DNA from: Psoroptes ovis
Taxonomy: Eukaryota > Arthropoda > Arachnida > Sarcoptiformes > Psoroptidae
Reading direction: 5' to 3'
Assembly: GCA_002943765.1 (NCBI GenBank)
Contig: PQWQ01000011.1
Location: forward strand, 1 to 64,000
Length of the DNA: 64,000 nucleotides
The position numbers and the translations under genes were made by a program. Positions 36,561 to 49,900 of this stretch are shown here, piece after piece. Under the pieces are notes generated by a model. It saw only the letters and a list, made by a program, of their open reading frames with translations, ran no database searches and was not told where the DNA came from. Position 1 is the stretch's first letter; the number at the start of each line of letters is the position of its first letter.

Positions 36561-39079
36561 TTTTAAATTAACGAAAAAAAAGATCTCGAAAGTTTTGAAT
36601 TGCTTCATTTTTTTCATTTACTTTTGTTTTTCTCCTCGTTCATCCTTTACCGTGGTTTTCTTACCAAAACTTCTTGATTCATTCTCTGATAAATTTTTCA
36701 TGAATTTATTTTTGCCAAAATGATCTCAAAGCTTTCAAAACTTAAATATCATTTTGATCATGGAATTTCAGCATCTCCAAACCATTTTTTAATTAATTTT
36801 CTTTGCCAAAAAATAAATAAAATATCTATTCAATTTTTTCATTGAAAACATTTTTTTTTCAATTTATAAAATCAAAATAAACACAGTAGCATTGTTATCA
36901 TAAGACTGAAGATTAATTTCAAAAAGAAAACATTCAAAATTAATAATGAAATCCGAAGAATTAAGGTAAAAGCAATTTCAGAAGATGAATGTGTTTTTTC
37001 TCGTTGAAATTCCATTAAAATTTTACTTTAATTCAAAAGTTTGACTTTGATTTCAAAATTTTTTCTGAAATCCTTTATTCTCTTGTATTATAATGAAAAG
37101 TGGAATCGATGGAATTAATGACTATATTTTTTTTGATTGACATATGTTAAGGCCAATTTTTCCATTATAGAATACTATTGTTATTTCATAATTACAACGA
37201 CAAATAAACACAAAAAAATCAATATTGTTTCAACAAATTTCATTCTTTTTTCACTTTTTTTTTTGAAAAATATTTCCGCAGCATTACAACATACAGCAAT
37301 CACAACCTTTCGTGGAAAAGGTCTAAAAACTTTGGAATATTGATTTGGTGAATCTGTTTTCATGCGTTTGTTGATTACTTTTTTTGTGAGAAATTTTTCA
37401 ACAAAAAACAATCGATTTTTATTTTTCAAGCGTGGAAAAACTGAAAAAAATACTTCTAAATGTCAAATAGAATATGTTTTTGTTTTCAAATTTTAAATTT
37501 TGATGAAATTTTTTCATACACTTGTTATTTGTGAAAAATTTTTAATAGAAATTCTTAATTAATATTTTATAATGATGTTTTTGAGCTGAAATAACTGGAA
37601 AAAAATGATGAAATTGATTCAAGATTTCATTCTTTTTGACGATGATAATCAATCAAATGCGAAATATGTTCTATTTTTTGAACACATTGAATTTTCATTT
37701 ATCAAAACATACAAACATTTCTAATTAAAAAAAGATTAAAATTTCTATTCTCATAGAAATAACGGAATTTTTCGATTTAATTTTTCATTTTTTTTTTTTT
37801 TGTTTTAAAATTTTCAATTTGATTGATTATGGAGCACTGGAAAAAAAATGTATTTTTTCTTACTCAAAAATTTGGATTTATATTATTTTGTCATATTTTT
37901 TAAATCCATTCTGTTCGCCTTCAAACACACGCACACGAATTTGCGAAGGATTTCGTAAGGATTCTCAAAATGAAAATCAAAACAAAAAATTATCCGACAA
38001 TTATATTCTCAATATTCTTCATCGATTAATAATAATAATTTGATTGCACGAATCAAATTTTTCAATAATTCAAATTTTTGATATAATTGATAAAATTTCT
38101 GCTTCAATGAAGAATTCATTTCCAAAATATGTGTTAAAATCATGAATTGATAGTTTTGCATTCAATTGATGTTGTATGGGCAGGATAATAACGAACAATG
38201 ACTAGATGGCTGGAGTGTACTCGTTTATATATGAGGTGACTATTTACACCTTGGCAAACTATTTCAACCCAATAGGGTTTACCTCACAACAATTGACACT
38301 TTATGCTTTGTTTACTCATTTTTTTTTATTTTCCTTTCTATTTTTGAAAATATGTTTTCCAAGAAAAATAATCATTAAATTTCTCATTTTTTTTCTCGAA
38401 TTTTTGTATGATTTTCATTTTTCGCCATCAAATTCTATAGTATTTTCGATTTGAATCAAATTAAATTGGATTTGTTTTCATTTCACAGTCTATCAAATTG
38501 AATCAGATTGTGTTTAGTTATTTTAGGGAAAAAAATATATGCTCGAATGAAAATCTTTGTCTCATCAAATATCCAATAAATAAATAAATAAACAAACTAA
38601 AGATTTATATTATCGAAATCATAAAATAATAAAATAAAATATTGATAAGAATTGGTCAATCGAAAATTGAATGATGCAAAGTAAAAAAGTGTGAAACCTT
38701 TCACATTATTGCATCAATACAATCAAAGTAAATACAAATCGAAAAATAAATAGAAACACAAATATTCGAATGATTAAACAGCCAATACATCAATAGACGA
38801 CCATTGGCCATGGACAAGATTACAGAATGAATAACATTGCTTAACGAATATGATCCTTTTTTTTTGTCAAATATGATACTATTCTCACTAATATAAACCA
38901 TTTGGGCAACTGATATTATTGGTCAAAATTTTTCCTGTTTCGCAAAAAATTTCAAATTTTACGAATTGATTGCCATCTATTTTTTCAAAATCATAAAATA
39001 ATTTTTTCAAATTTTATTTTTGATGGAAAAAACATCTAAATTTTGAATTAAAAGTAAAACAACAAAAAAAGCCTTTCGT
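36561..39079. other. Intergenic, AT-rich
   Basis: Lies between the convergent dopamine receptor (+) and TIL-domain gene (-). No supported gene. 38160-38300 is GC-richer with an open plus-strand frame (82 codons to 38454) whose hydrophobic half is mostly poly-T coded; 38700-38900 is open on the minus strand. Neither shows a family pattern. Confidence 0.45.
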
Positions 39080-39768
39080 TCATTCATCATCTTCATAATT
39101 GTCTTCATCATTGTTGCTTGCCATCACAATTTCATCAATATTTGGTTGATAATTAGTGTCATCATAATCATCATTGTTGTTGTTATTATTGTAGTCATCA
39201 TCATCATATTGATATTGTTCAGTTTCACGTTTTGGTTTATCTTTTTTAACATCGGCTAATTTTTTTGTAATTTTCTTTTTATCACTACTACTTTTCGGTG
39301 ATTTTGATTTGGATGTCTTTTTTGTAAGATTTTCTGATTTTTTCGATGTTTGTTGATCACATTCAGTTTCATAGACACATTCACCATCAACACCGTTACG
39401 AAGATAGCCAGCTTCACAAACACAAGCACGTTGACATTCTTTATTGCATTTCAAATTTTTTTTACTAATTCTATGGATTATAAAATAGCAGAAATGAATA
39501 ATTAATGAAAATCAATTGAAAATAACAAAATTTTCTAACCCTTTGTTTTCGCAAAGACGTTGACATTTTTTCGTCGATGATTGACATGACCAAAATTCAA
39601 ATTCTTCCACACATTGATCTTCATTTTCTAAATTTTTTTTTTTCAAAATAGAAAAAAAATGTGACATTTCAAATAGTGAAGATAAAACAAGCATCATAAC
39701 TTACTGATTGCAACTGCCATCATCGAAATTGATGACAATATTATCAAATTAAATATTAATCTGATCAT
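39080..39768 (-). CDS. Secreted trypsin-inhibitor-like (TIL) domain protein
   Basis: Minus-strand exons 39768-39705, 39627-39540 and 39470-39080 join in phase to 180 residues. Residues 1-20 form a signal peptide (MIRLIFNLIILSSIS...). Ten cysteines at 27, 36, 43, 47, 59, 63, 67, 69, 82 and 88 match the five-disulfide TIL fold, including the CVCEAGYLRN core. In this family the reactive loop lies between Cys5 and Cys6; here it is C59-N-K-E-C63, so Lys61-Glu62 would be a trypsin-directed site (inference by analogy with Ascaris-type inhibitors). The C-terminal half (about 90-180) is a disordered Lys/Ser-rich then Asp/Asn-rich tail with no cysteines, unusual for simple TIL inhibitors. Introns are 69 and 77 bp. 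Confidence 0.86.
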
Positions 39769-42700
39769 TTTTACATTAATTTGAATTCTCAATATATTTT
39801 CTATTTGTTGCACTATTAATCTTGACGAACAATGCAAATGATGATTGACAAATGAAATGATTTCGATTCATTTTTTAAATCCCCAAAAAATGAATTTAAT
39901 CAAATTCAGAATTCAACCGGAAAAAATATTAATGATAATTTTTATGTATCAAATGTGCAATTTCCTTTGAATAATATTTAAAACTGTTGCTAACGTGTAA
40001 TGCATTTGCACTTTTTTTTGACTGGTATTCAAACGATTAAAATTTAAATTCTGCCAAAATGAAAATCAATTTTATGAAATTTTCATCGAATAAATACGAC
40101 AGGAATTCCCTTGAAATGAATTGATTTGAAGTATAAAAATTCAAATTTCGAGAATATTTCAAGGAAATCAATAATGTTTAGTTTGAAATAAATATAAAAA
40201 TTGATCTTCTCATCCATGAAAATTATAAATTAAGAATATTATGAATTATTTTTGAAAAAAATATACAAATTTTTCCCAAGTTTTGCATTATAAACAAAAC
40301 TATTGTGATATACATTATTTCTTATCACACAGACTTGTAATGAAAAATAATTAAGATAAGGTTGAATAATTTTTCAGATATTTTCGTTTGCAGTGTATTC
40401 ATCTCTTGTTCGTACAAATCCAAAAAAAACATGCATTCTAAAATATATGTGCATTCGTATTGTCGTTTGTCGCTGATATATTATTATCATTAAAATGAAA
40501 TGAAAATGTGTGAAATCAAATCATCAAACACACAAATTATAAATTAAAATTTAAACTGAAATAAAAATTACGGCTAAATAGGTAAACCTAATTGACGGTA
40601 ATGATATAATTACCGGAATATTATGATTATTATCATTATAATAAGTCCATAGAAAAAAGATTTCCGGACAATTTTCACCAGAAAAAATTAAAATCTTTTA
40701 AATTTAAATTATAATAAGTCACTATACTATTTTACAGTAATTTCAGCAAATCAAAATTATTTTACCACAATTTCAAATACTGAATTATTATGTCATCAAA
40801 TAATCATGATTTAGCGCCGAATAAATTTGGAAAAAAATGATATCGCAAAGAATTTATGTAACATTTTTCAACCAATTTCATTTATATCAAAAATAATTTG
40901 ACTATCAACATTATTTCCGTTGATTAATTTTATTTTGTCAAATATTTTTGTTCCTTTACATTATTCAATTGTTGGACTGTGTGATATTCAAATAGTTGTC
41001 AACTCTATGATGAGATAAATGTTCAAACAAACAAAAAAACTCTTTGAATTTGGCCATTGTTGTCATATGTGTAATATGTGATACATTTTCCTCCGATCAT
41101 ATTTGAATCAGAAATTTTTTCTTGTTTATAAAGATAATTCAAAATTCATATGTCAGACAACAAATATATGTAACACGGTCTATGAAATTATCAAATTTAC
41201 TCCTGTTTATCGGTGCCATAAATCGAATCAAATTAAATGTATGTGAACGAAAATATTCGAACAATGATCTATGATTTTTATACGAAAGCAGCTAAAACAA
41301 ACGATTGTCCACTATTATTATCATCATCATCATTATTATTATTTTTAGCCTACATAGTGAAATTTTTCGCTGAAAAATAAAATTTTGTGCAAACATATTG
41401 ATTTCCTTTCGAATGTTTCTATGTTTGACAACTTTTATTTTGACAATAAATGACTATCATTAATTGTATATAATATGTTTGGTCAAAGAAAAAAAACGAA
41501 AATGCCAAATTAAAAATATAAATTACGAATTATCGTTGATTGATTTTTATTTATATTTATTTTCATTTTATCGTTTTTGTGTATTCAAAAAATTTGTTTT
41601 CAATTATACAATTTGTATAAGTTTTTGTTTTTCCACTTTGGACATGTATTAGGTTGAAACGCTTTGTTTTTTTTTTTTTTTTTTCATCTATTTTGTTTCA
41701 CTTGTCTGTCTAATCGATTTGACATTTGATTATTTATTCATTTTTCAATTATTATTGTTGTTAGCGGCTGTTTCATTTATCGTGTTTCATTCATTTGTTC
41801 ATATTGTTTGTTAATTTTCAATTATTTATTCGAAAATTATCATTTTTTGATCACATTATAAAACAGGTATTAGATATTATTGTTGTTATTATTAAGATCT
41901 AAATTGTATTCAAATTGTTTTAGTCTAATTGTCCAAAACGTTTTTTTGTTTTGTTTTCAATTAATCATTTCTTGTTCAATAAATTAATCAAGAAAACAGA
42001 AAAAATGCAAGTAATAAATTGTTTTTTCTATTATAAATGCATTGTCAATGTTCAATAAACAAGTAAATAATAAAGGAAAAAATAATTGTAAAAATGTTTA
42101 AAAATAAATTTGTATAATTGATATAATACATTTGATTGATGCATTTTTTTTTCTTTGGTTTTGTTTTAATGCAAAAATTGATTTCACTATTCGTAGTCTA
42201 TTCATTTTCTTTGTTGAATGAAACAAAATGAGAAAAAAAAATTTATTCATTCGAAAAAATTTCCATGTAATGATTGATTCGATTGGTCGATTGAATGAAA
42301 ATCTTTGAATTTGGACACAACAAGTTTTTGCTTTACTTGTATTTGTTTGCTGCGCTCTAACCGCAAATAAATCGGTCATTGTTTCCCAAATTTTGTTCGT
42401 TCAAAAGTTTTTTAAAGTGAAATCAAGCTAAATTGAGTGGAATGATAATTGAAAATTCTTACCTATGCCAAACGTTATAAAGTGGTCCTCACGAAATTAA
42501 TGATTTGTTCATATAAATATTTATATCCACTTGAATTATTTTCAAGAAATTTGAATTTTTCCTTAATTTTTACAAAATAATATGTAAATCTAATTTATCA
42601 ATCATTTATTTTTATTTAAATTTGTCTTTCTGCTTATTGAATATATGGAAATTAATTTCAAATGATATCCCTCCAATTTCCAAATATCATTCTTTTTTCG

Positions 42701-43563
42701 ATTTCCCAATTTAAATTTATGGACATTCTAATTCAATCGATTCAAATAATTCAAAACGGATTAAAATTTGAATAAAATTGCGGTCGTTCATAGAATATCA
42801 ATCGAATATGCAATCAATGATTGGAAATGATTATTTTTAAATAAGAGATCATGCAAATATTTGTTGAAAAATTTAAATTTCATCAACATTAATGCAAATA
42901 TTCGTAAAGAAAACATGGTCATCCATCAATTTTATTGGACAATTTTGGTTTGCAAAAATTGAAATATTCAATTTTATATAATTTTAAATAAAAATTAAAT
43001 TTACAATTTTTTTTTGAAATTATTTTTCATAAAAATTGAATCGTATATTGTCAAAAATTTTTGAATGTTTTATGATGTAAATGTATTTGAATGATTATCA
43101 TCATTATTATTATCATCGAATTTTTTCTCAAAAAAATTTGATTGTTTATATTTTGATTGATTGATGATGCAATTGATATTTGATAGATTATTTGTTGGTT
43201 TTTTCCTATTGAAGTCATGTGCGTTTCAGCCACTTTTTAAAGTTTTTATCAGCTTTTTTCTGCGAAATTGAAATTTGATTTAATCAATGCGAAATGTATT
43301 TTTGTTGTATAAAGGTCGACTGATTGATTGACACATATGAAATAAAAACTCCATTGTAATTTGTATTGTACGAGAATACAAACTGGAATTTTAAAATTTC
43401 ATAAAATATTGAAATCAAATTCAATAATCCAATGGATTTTTTTCAATAATAAATCGATTTCAATAACTGTTAACACCATTCACAATTGAAAATTGAATTG
43501 ATGTACAATTATCGAATCCGATATCTTTGATGCGTTTTTATTCATTGATGATATTTAATTCTC
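39769..43563. other. Intergenic, AT-rich
   Basis: No supported gene. An ATG-initiated minus-strand frame starts at 42379 (MTDLFAVRAQQTNT...) and meets a possible GTAAAG donor soon after; it could be a first exon, but no second exon was found. A T-run lies at about 41665-41685. Confidence 0.4.
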
Positions 43564-43797
43564 ATGACTTCGAATTGGACTAAAATCAATTTTTCCTCGC
43601 CAAAATTGATTATGTATGATGATGACCTTGATTTGATGACTTTTTCCAATATTTCACAAATATTATCTAATTTCTTTAGAAATAATAATATGATCATAAA
43701 TATTTCAAAAGTCAAATTTTCAATTCTTCATAATATCATCAATGAGTTTCGTCAAGGTTGGATAATTATTCGAAGAAATCTTCCAGGAATGAAATAA
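43564..43797 (+). CDS. Small hypothetical protein, 77 aa
   Basis: ATG-initiated ORF (MTSNWTKINFSSPKL... ending IIIRRNLPGMK) with mixed hydrophobic and charged residues, not a simple repeat translation. Its stop is immediately followed by AATAAA. It converges on the minus-strand membrane-protein gene. No signal peptide, domain or family was recognised; it may be a terminal exon or a chance ORF. Confidence 0.28.
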   Translation: MTSNWTKINFSSPKLIMYDDDLDLMTFSNISQILSNFFRNNNMIINISKVKFSILHNIINEFRQGWIIIRRNLPGMK

Positions 43798-43841
43798 ATA
43801 ATTTCTCACATAAATATCTTATGGGGAGATTGACTTCTGTT

Positions 43842-43860
43842 TGTGTGTGTGTGTGTGTGT
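43842..43860 (+). repeat. (GT)n microsatellite
   Basis: Alternating TG/GT run of about 19 bases between two convergent reading frames. Confidence 0.9.
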
Positions 43861-43995
43861 ATTAAAACCTTTCATGTGCAGGTTTTTCGATGATAACAAT
43901 AATGATGGGTAATAACAATAATAATAGTTATGAATAATGATTATGATAATGATAATCATGAGTTTCAATTTAATGTATTTAATATATATTAATAT

Positions 43996-44907
43996 TTATT
44001 TATAACCGCGATTACGTTCAATATAGCTTAAATCAATGAATGATTTATGATTATTATTATTATTATTATGAATATTTTGTCGATTTTCATCATCGAAATC
44101 ACCATTTTTATTACTCTTCATAGAGTTTGATTGATCTATTATTATTATGTTCAATATGGTATCAGTTAAACGTAATAATTCCATTATAATCATGATAGAT
44201 GCTAATTTAATGATGAATATAAAACGATTAAATATGAATGATAACCATTGACCTAGTTCTTGTTTTGATTTCGATTTTGTTTGCTGGTATTTTTGATTTT
44301 GTCGCTGATAAAATTGAACATTATCATAATAATATTTATGTGATGATAATGATGAGTTTAGATTAAATATTCGTTTATCATAATTATCATTTTCATCGAA
44401 ATTGTCTATTATTATCGAATGATATGTCTTGAAACAATTAAATGATGATGATAATTTTGGCTGCTGTGGTGCTATTAATTCTAATTGCACTAGTTGTTGT
44501 TGGTTATTATGCTGTTGATCATAATAATCGATTTGGATGAAATATGATGAAAACCAAATAAATTGTATTACTACAACAATCATACTGATCGTGATGCGTA
44601 ACCAATTTTTACGTAATTCCTTTTGGAATACATTTTCATATTTTTTCATAAATTTCACTAATTTATCATTGATTGCAAACAAAATGAACATAATTATCGT
44701 AATTAAATTATTATACCAATCATTTGCATTTAAATTGTCGATCTTTTCTAAATTATCAATCTGCTGTGGATATTGATATTGTTCATCCATTTTCAATGCT
44801 TCGATTTTATCATTCAATTTGGCGCAATCATTCAAAGATATTGATAATAATGATTTTGAAATCAATAAATTATTATTATCGTTGTTATCTTCACTGTTGT
44901 CGGTCAT
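43996..44907 (-). CDS. Unknown multi-pass membrane protein, 303 aa
   Basis: Single-exon ATG-initiated ORF on the minus strand. An Asn/Asp-rich N-terminus is followed by hydrophobic segments at about 64-80, 103-124 and 221-258 (the last long enough to cross twice), with a polar Gln/Asn/Tyr-rich region of about 95 residues between the second and third. The C-terminus has an Asn run and ends SYIERNRGYK. No family was recognised; length, ATG start and the repeated hydrophobic/polar alternation argue for a real gene in DNA where frames normally close within 60-80 codons. Its cell location is presumed membrane only. Confidence 0.62.
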   Translation of the reverse strand: MTDNSEDNNDNNNLLISKSLLSISLNDCAKLNDKIEALKMDEQYQYPQQIDNLEKIDNLNANDWYNNLITIIMFILFAINDKLVKFMKKYENVFQKELRKNWLRITISMIVVVIQFIWFSSYFIQIDYYDQQHNNQQQLVQLELIAPQQPKLSSSFNCFKTYHSIIIDNFDENDNYDKRIFNLNSSLSSHKYYYDNVQFYQRQNQKYQQTKSKSKQELGQWLSFIFNRFIFIIKLASIMIIMELLRLTDTILNIIIIDQSNSMKSNKNGDFDDENRQNIHNNNNNNHKSFIDLSYIERNRGYK

Positions 44908-46909
44908 TGTTTGGATATTTCACAATGAAAGATGAGAATACAAAGAATACAATGCTTAGAAATGGAAAATCATAGAATCGAGTTTAAATTTGATTCGAAC
45001 GCAAGATGTACAAAATTCACAAATGAAAATCTAGTTCATTAGGCGAATATTTTACCGTAGCTGAAGAAGAAAGAAAACCGGTAAAATAGATTCATTTCAT
45101 TCAATTACTGTATGTTGAATGTTTATCGATGTTTTTTCTTTTCTTTTTTCGTTTGTTGGTCAAATGGTCAAAATGAAATTGCATCAATTTCAACGAACGA
45201 ATATATATGGTCAATTTTTATTAGCTTAAGCAACAAAAGAAAAAAAAACGAAAACTTGTTGTTTATTATTTGCTTATTATTGTTGTTTGACCGGGATGTT
45301 TAGTGTGTAGAACACTTAAATGTGTAGGTTTTTCATAGAATATTTATTTTGAAGCATAACTTGTCAAGTTTATTTGTGAAGGTTTTTCATTCATTCCATT
45401 ATCACAATGTGAATTAGTTTTGTTTTTAAGGTTTCATTTTTTTTTTATTTTCTTCTGGCATAACAAATACCGTTAAGATTGGAAATAAATAGCCAAATAG
45501 AGAAAGAGAGAAAATTACCGAAAAATTTAAAGATAAATAAAAAACAATAATATTTTGTTTTATTTCATGAATAAATATAAATATAACCTTTTCACAATTC
45601 ATCAAAGAGATTTAATGTTGTACGAAAATAGAGAAAAAACAAAATGTGCCTTTAATACAAATTTTTTTTCTTTAAATTTTCTATTACAAACAAGTAAAAT
45701 TATTATTATTTTATAAACTCTTGAATAGTATAATTTCATATCACATAAAATTTTATTATATCTTTGAATTTATTATTATTTTTCATTCAATTTTATTTCT
45801 AAAATTGAATTTATTTTATTTTATTTTTTCGTTTCAAAATATTTTCACGACAAAAATAGCCGGTAATTCAATTTTCGTAATATTGAAATAATGAAGACAA
45901 AAAAGAAAAAATACAATTCAAAAAAATCAAATTCATATCCGAAAAAAATGCAATAATGGATGATGATGAGGATAATGATGATGATGATGATACACATTGG
46001 TGGTCAACAATAAAATTAAATTTTATATTTTGTTCATTATTACTCAGTTGTATGACAAAATTTTCACAGAAAATACTGGAAAATAATAATTTACACCCAA
46101 CAAATTTCTTTCTCTATTATTACAAATTATTATCATGATTATGTCCATGAGAATTTCTATTTTATTTATTTCCAATTTTGTAATTTGATTTTAATAATTC
46201 CATTCGCATTTTATCGAGTTTTCATTGTTGTGATCAGTTTTGATTATGGTTATTATCAAATTTTCATTGTCTGTTACGAATTTTCTGAGAAGTTTTTTCC
46301 AAAGTTCTCTCTTCTTGAATGAGACCAGGTGGTGGCATTCACCATTTTCATTTATCACACATATGCATTCATTAAATAATTTTGATCTATTTGAATTTTT
46401 GTTTTTTTTCGGCTAAACATAAATTGGAAATGTGCAAAAACGGAAAACAAAATGAAAATTGAAATTATTATTATAATTTTTTTAAATCATTCGGTGAAAC
46501 ATTTTTTTTGTTTAATCTTTTGTATTTTTGGATACAATTTTGTTGTGTCCGAGATCAAATTTTTTGTTTTTCATATAATTATTGAATTGTTGTACAACTT
46601 GGTGTGTGAGACAAAAATTTTCTGAACTGAAAAAAAAAGAAAATATTTTCACAATTTTCATTTCAAACATTTTTCTTTTAATTATTCCATATATAATATG
46701 AGATTAAAGATCAATGATTTAATGTAAAAAATGTACAAAATAAAAATGCTCAACTTTAAAATCAAAAATTTTAAATTTTCAAATTTTTCGACTCTAGCGG
46801 CATCTGTTTTCCAGCATTAAAATTGTTCTTGAAAACAATTTCATTTACAAACACGTGGTTATGTTTGTATTATCTCCAAAGTGATCAACTACCAAAATAT
46901 ATTTAAATT
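44908..46909. other. Intergenic, AT-rich
   Basis: Between divergent genes (43996-44907 on minus, DTWD1 on plus). GAT-repeat-coded and poly-T-coded short ORFs only. About 95-115 bp before the DTWD1 ATG is a GC-richer spot (CTAGCGGCATCTGTTTTCC, 46794-46812) that may belong to its promoter. Confidence 0.45.
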
Positions 46910-49900
46910 ATGGCATTAATAGCTGAAAAAATTGATGATGACAATGATGATATTACATATCAAAATTTCCTAAATGATTTTAGTGATTTTAATGCTGAAT
47001 TTAATGATGATAATGAAACGAATAAAATTGACGAGGAATGGATAAATAAATTTTTTGGTCGTCGACCATCTAATGTTCATCGTAAAGATATTACATATCA
47101 TTTAGAAGAAAAATTTTTGAAACATTGTGAATTGAATGATCCTTTTGAAAAATTCAAGTAAGTCTGCATTAATTGATTGATAACTTTTCATTTTTTTTTC
47201 TTTTTTCTAAATAGAATTGATGATTCGTCGATTTTGGACACAATAAATGGTGAAACTTAATTTCTTGTATGTAAACAAATTTGATATTAATTCTTTACTT
47301 TTTTCTATACGATTTATGTAGAAAGGTTCATTTGTGAAAAATGTAATCATTCGAGACTTTATTATTGTTATAGTTGTTATGTGATATCAGAGAGATTAAA
47401 AAATAACATACCATACATAAAATTGCCCATAAACATTGATATAATAAAACATCCACAAGAATTGAGTGGAAAAAGTACAAGTACACATGCAAAGATAATT
47501 GCGCCCGATAATGTAAGAATATTTATATATCCCGACATGCCAATATATGATTGGAATGATTCAGATAAGGTATGTATGATTAGGAAATCATTTTCTGAAA
47601 AAAAGAGTGTAATAGACATTGATTAAGTTGGTCATTAAATATTGTCAATATGGCAAAACAAGGGAATTTTATTCATTAAATTTTTTCCACTGTGGAAAAA
47701 TCTAAGCTCTAAAATTATCAAAAGTTTAAATACTAATTAATGAAGTTCTTGAATTCGTTTTATAAGTTTTTTTAAATTAATTTTCAGAAAACAAAACTTA
47801 ACTGGGAAAAGTTTTGATTGAATGAGAGCACTAATTATTTAAAGTTGTTTTTCTGGCAAAAAGTACTAAATTCGTACAAACAATTTCTGTAACAAACATG
47901 TTGAAATGCATTTGTATTTGTACAGTATTTGTAATTGGTAAAAAAAACTTAAATTGTAAAATAATATAAGTCCTTTTTTTTACTTGAATTAATCTGTATT
48001 TTTAGAAATTGCAAAGAAATTGACCAGAAATGATGATAGAAAAATATATCAATAATTAGAAAAGCATAGTAAATAAAGTATGTATTAAATGTCAACATTT
48101 TTGAAAATGATCATATTCGTTGATGTTTATAATTAATTTATCAGACAGATTAGCGAAAAAAGGTCGTATATCTGAAAGAATAATTGGAAATTTATTGCCA
48201 GAATATTAGGAATAGTATTATTTTTAGAATATAATGCAAATTTATCAGTAAAAAACAATTATGTTAGTTTCATAATAAAAATGATAATAATTCTCCTTCA
48301 AATTTATGGTCAAATGTAAATTACAAACATTCTATGATTATGTTGTATTTGTCAAATATATTATTTTCAATTTCCATAATTCAAGATGAACAATTTTCAT
48401 AATATATCTTTTCAAATTTTTTTTCTAGAAAAATGTTCTCTGATATTTCCGTTATCATAAATTCTCTAAACAATCGTCATTATTAGTTATAAATTATGTT
48501 TGTTATCATTACTATAGCTAATAAAATATGAATAACAATCTAACTTGGTTCAATCGCTCAATGCTTTGATAGCGATTCAAATTTAAAAAAAAAACATTAA
48601 TTTTTTTTCAAATAATTATATCACAAATATTACAAGTTCTCATGAATATGAAAATATTTTATTTCATTTTAATGTACTTGAAAAAAAGTGAACCCAAATG
48701 AATTTAATCATTTCAAATAATATTATGATAGAGAAATTATTGAAAATTTCATTGCTTTTATCCAAAAACAAAATAAATAATTGAATCTACCACAATTAAT
48801 TTGATTCATAACTTATCAACTAAAAGATAATTTTTAAATAAATAAAGTACACAACCACTGATACGGATGTTTCATGAATGATGAAGTTTCATAAATTCAA
48901 ACAAAATTATCATTATTGAAAAAAAAATCGAAATGAAATTATATGTCAAAGAAGCGGTAATCATTAAATATTTACATAAACAAATGAGTGCATATGCACG
49001 AATGTCGATGATGATGATGATGGTGGTCATTTGTTTATGATTATAGAATCGATATCATTAAATTTTTTTTTGATGGAAAAAAACTGACAGCTATAATAAT
49101 GATAATATCAGTACAAATATTTTTTGTTAATTCTCTTGGCAACAATTTTTTTCAAACAACCCTGAAATTTGTATTTTAAACGACAAAACTTATGAATATA
49201 ATTACAGAATTTCTCTTTTATCAGTCAAACAAAATGAAAATAGATTAATAGTTTCCATTATTATTCCAATATTATCACTATCATTATTATTTTGATTCAA
49301 TGTTGGAATTTCAAAATGAAATAAATTAAAGAATAAGTAAAAAAATGAAAATTTCTGAAGATTTTAATTTGACTTTTGCACATTCTGAATGCAATTGGTA
49401 ATGTTTATTTTTGGAATTTATCAGAGGAATGATGATGATAATGTTGAATCTGCATGTAACATCAATGTTTCGCAATATTTTGTTGTTTATTTTTGTGTTT
49501 TTGAATTTAATTTCATTTTTCTTTTGTTTGAAATTTCTTTCCATCACATATTTTTATATTAAAATTGCATTGAAATGGTTTGCATTCACTGATAATAAAA
49601 TAAAATTTACTATTTTTCATTTCTACGATTAATTCACCGTGATGTTATTGTTGTTGTTCATATGTATTTGCTTATATGTGATTGTTTCAGTATTTTTCAT
49701 TATGATTATTTTCATTATTATTTTTATTTGTTCCGTTGTGATAATGCCGACAAACAAATCCATTTACAATCGAATAAACAATTAAAATTAGATTATATTA
49801 TTACTGTTTCAGCTGTGTCTTAATGATATTTTATTAGCAATAGTTGAAATGAAAGAATACATAATACTAAAACAGAATAAAATACTGAATTTCTTTGGGA

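Noticed and set aside
38224..38290. Possible microRNA hairpin (TGAGGT ... ACCTCA arms)
   Set aside because: Only six base pairs match cleanly; the stem fails beyond that and the arm is not let-7.
38206..38454. 82-codon ORF starting MAGVYSFIYEV
   Set aside because: ATG start and GC-richer beginning are suggestive, but the second half is poly-T-coded Phe/Leu and no family was recognised.
45956..46138. 60-codon ORF starting with an Asp run
   Set aside because: The start is a GAT repeat; the remainder has no recognisable feature.
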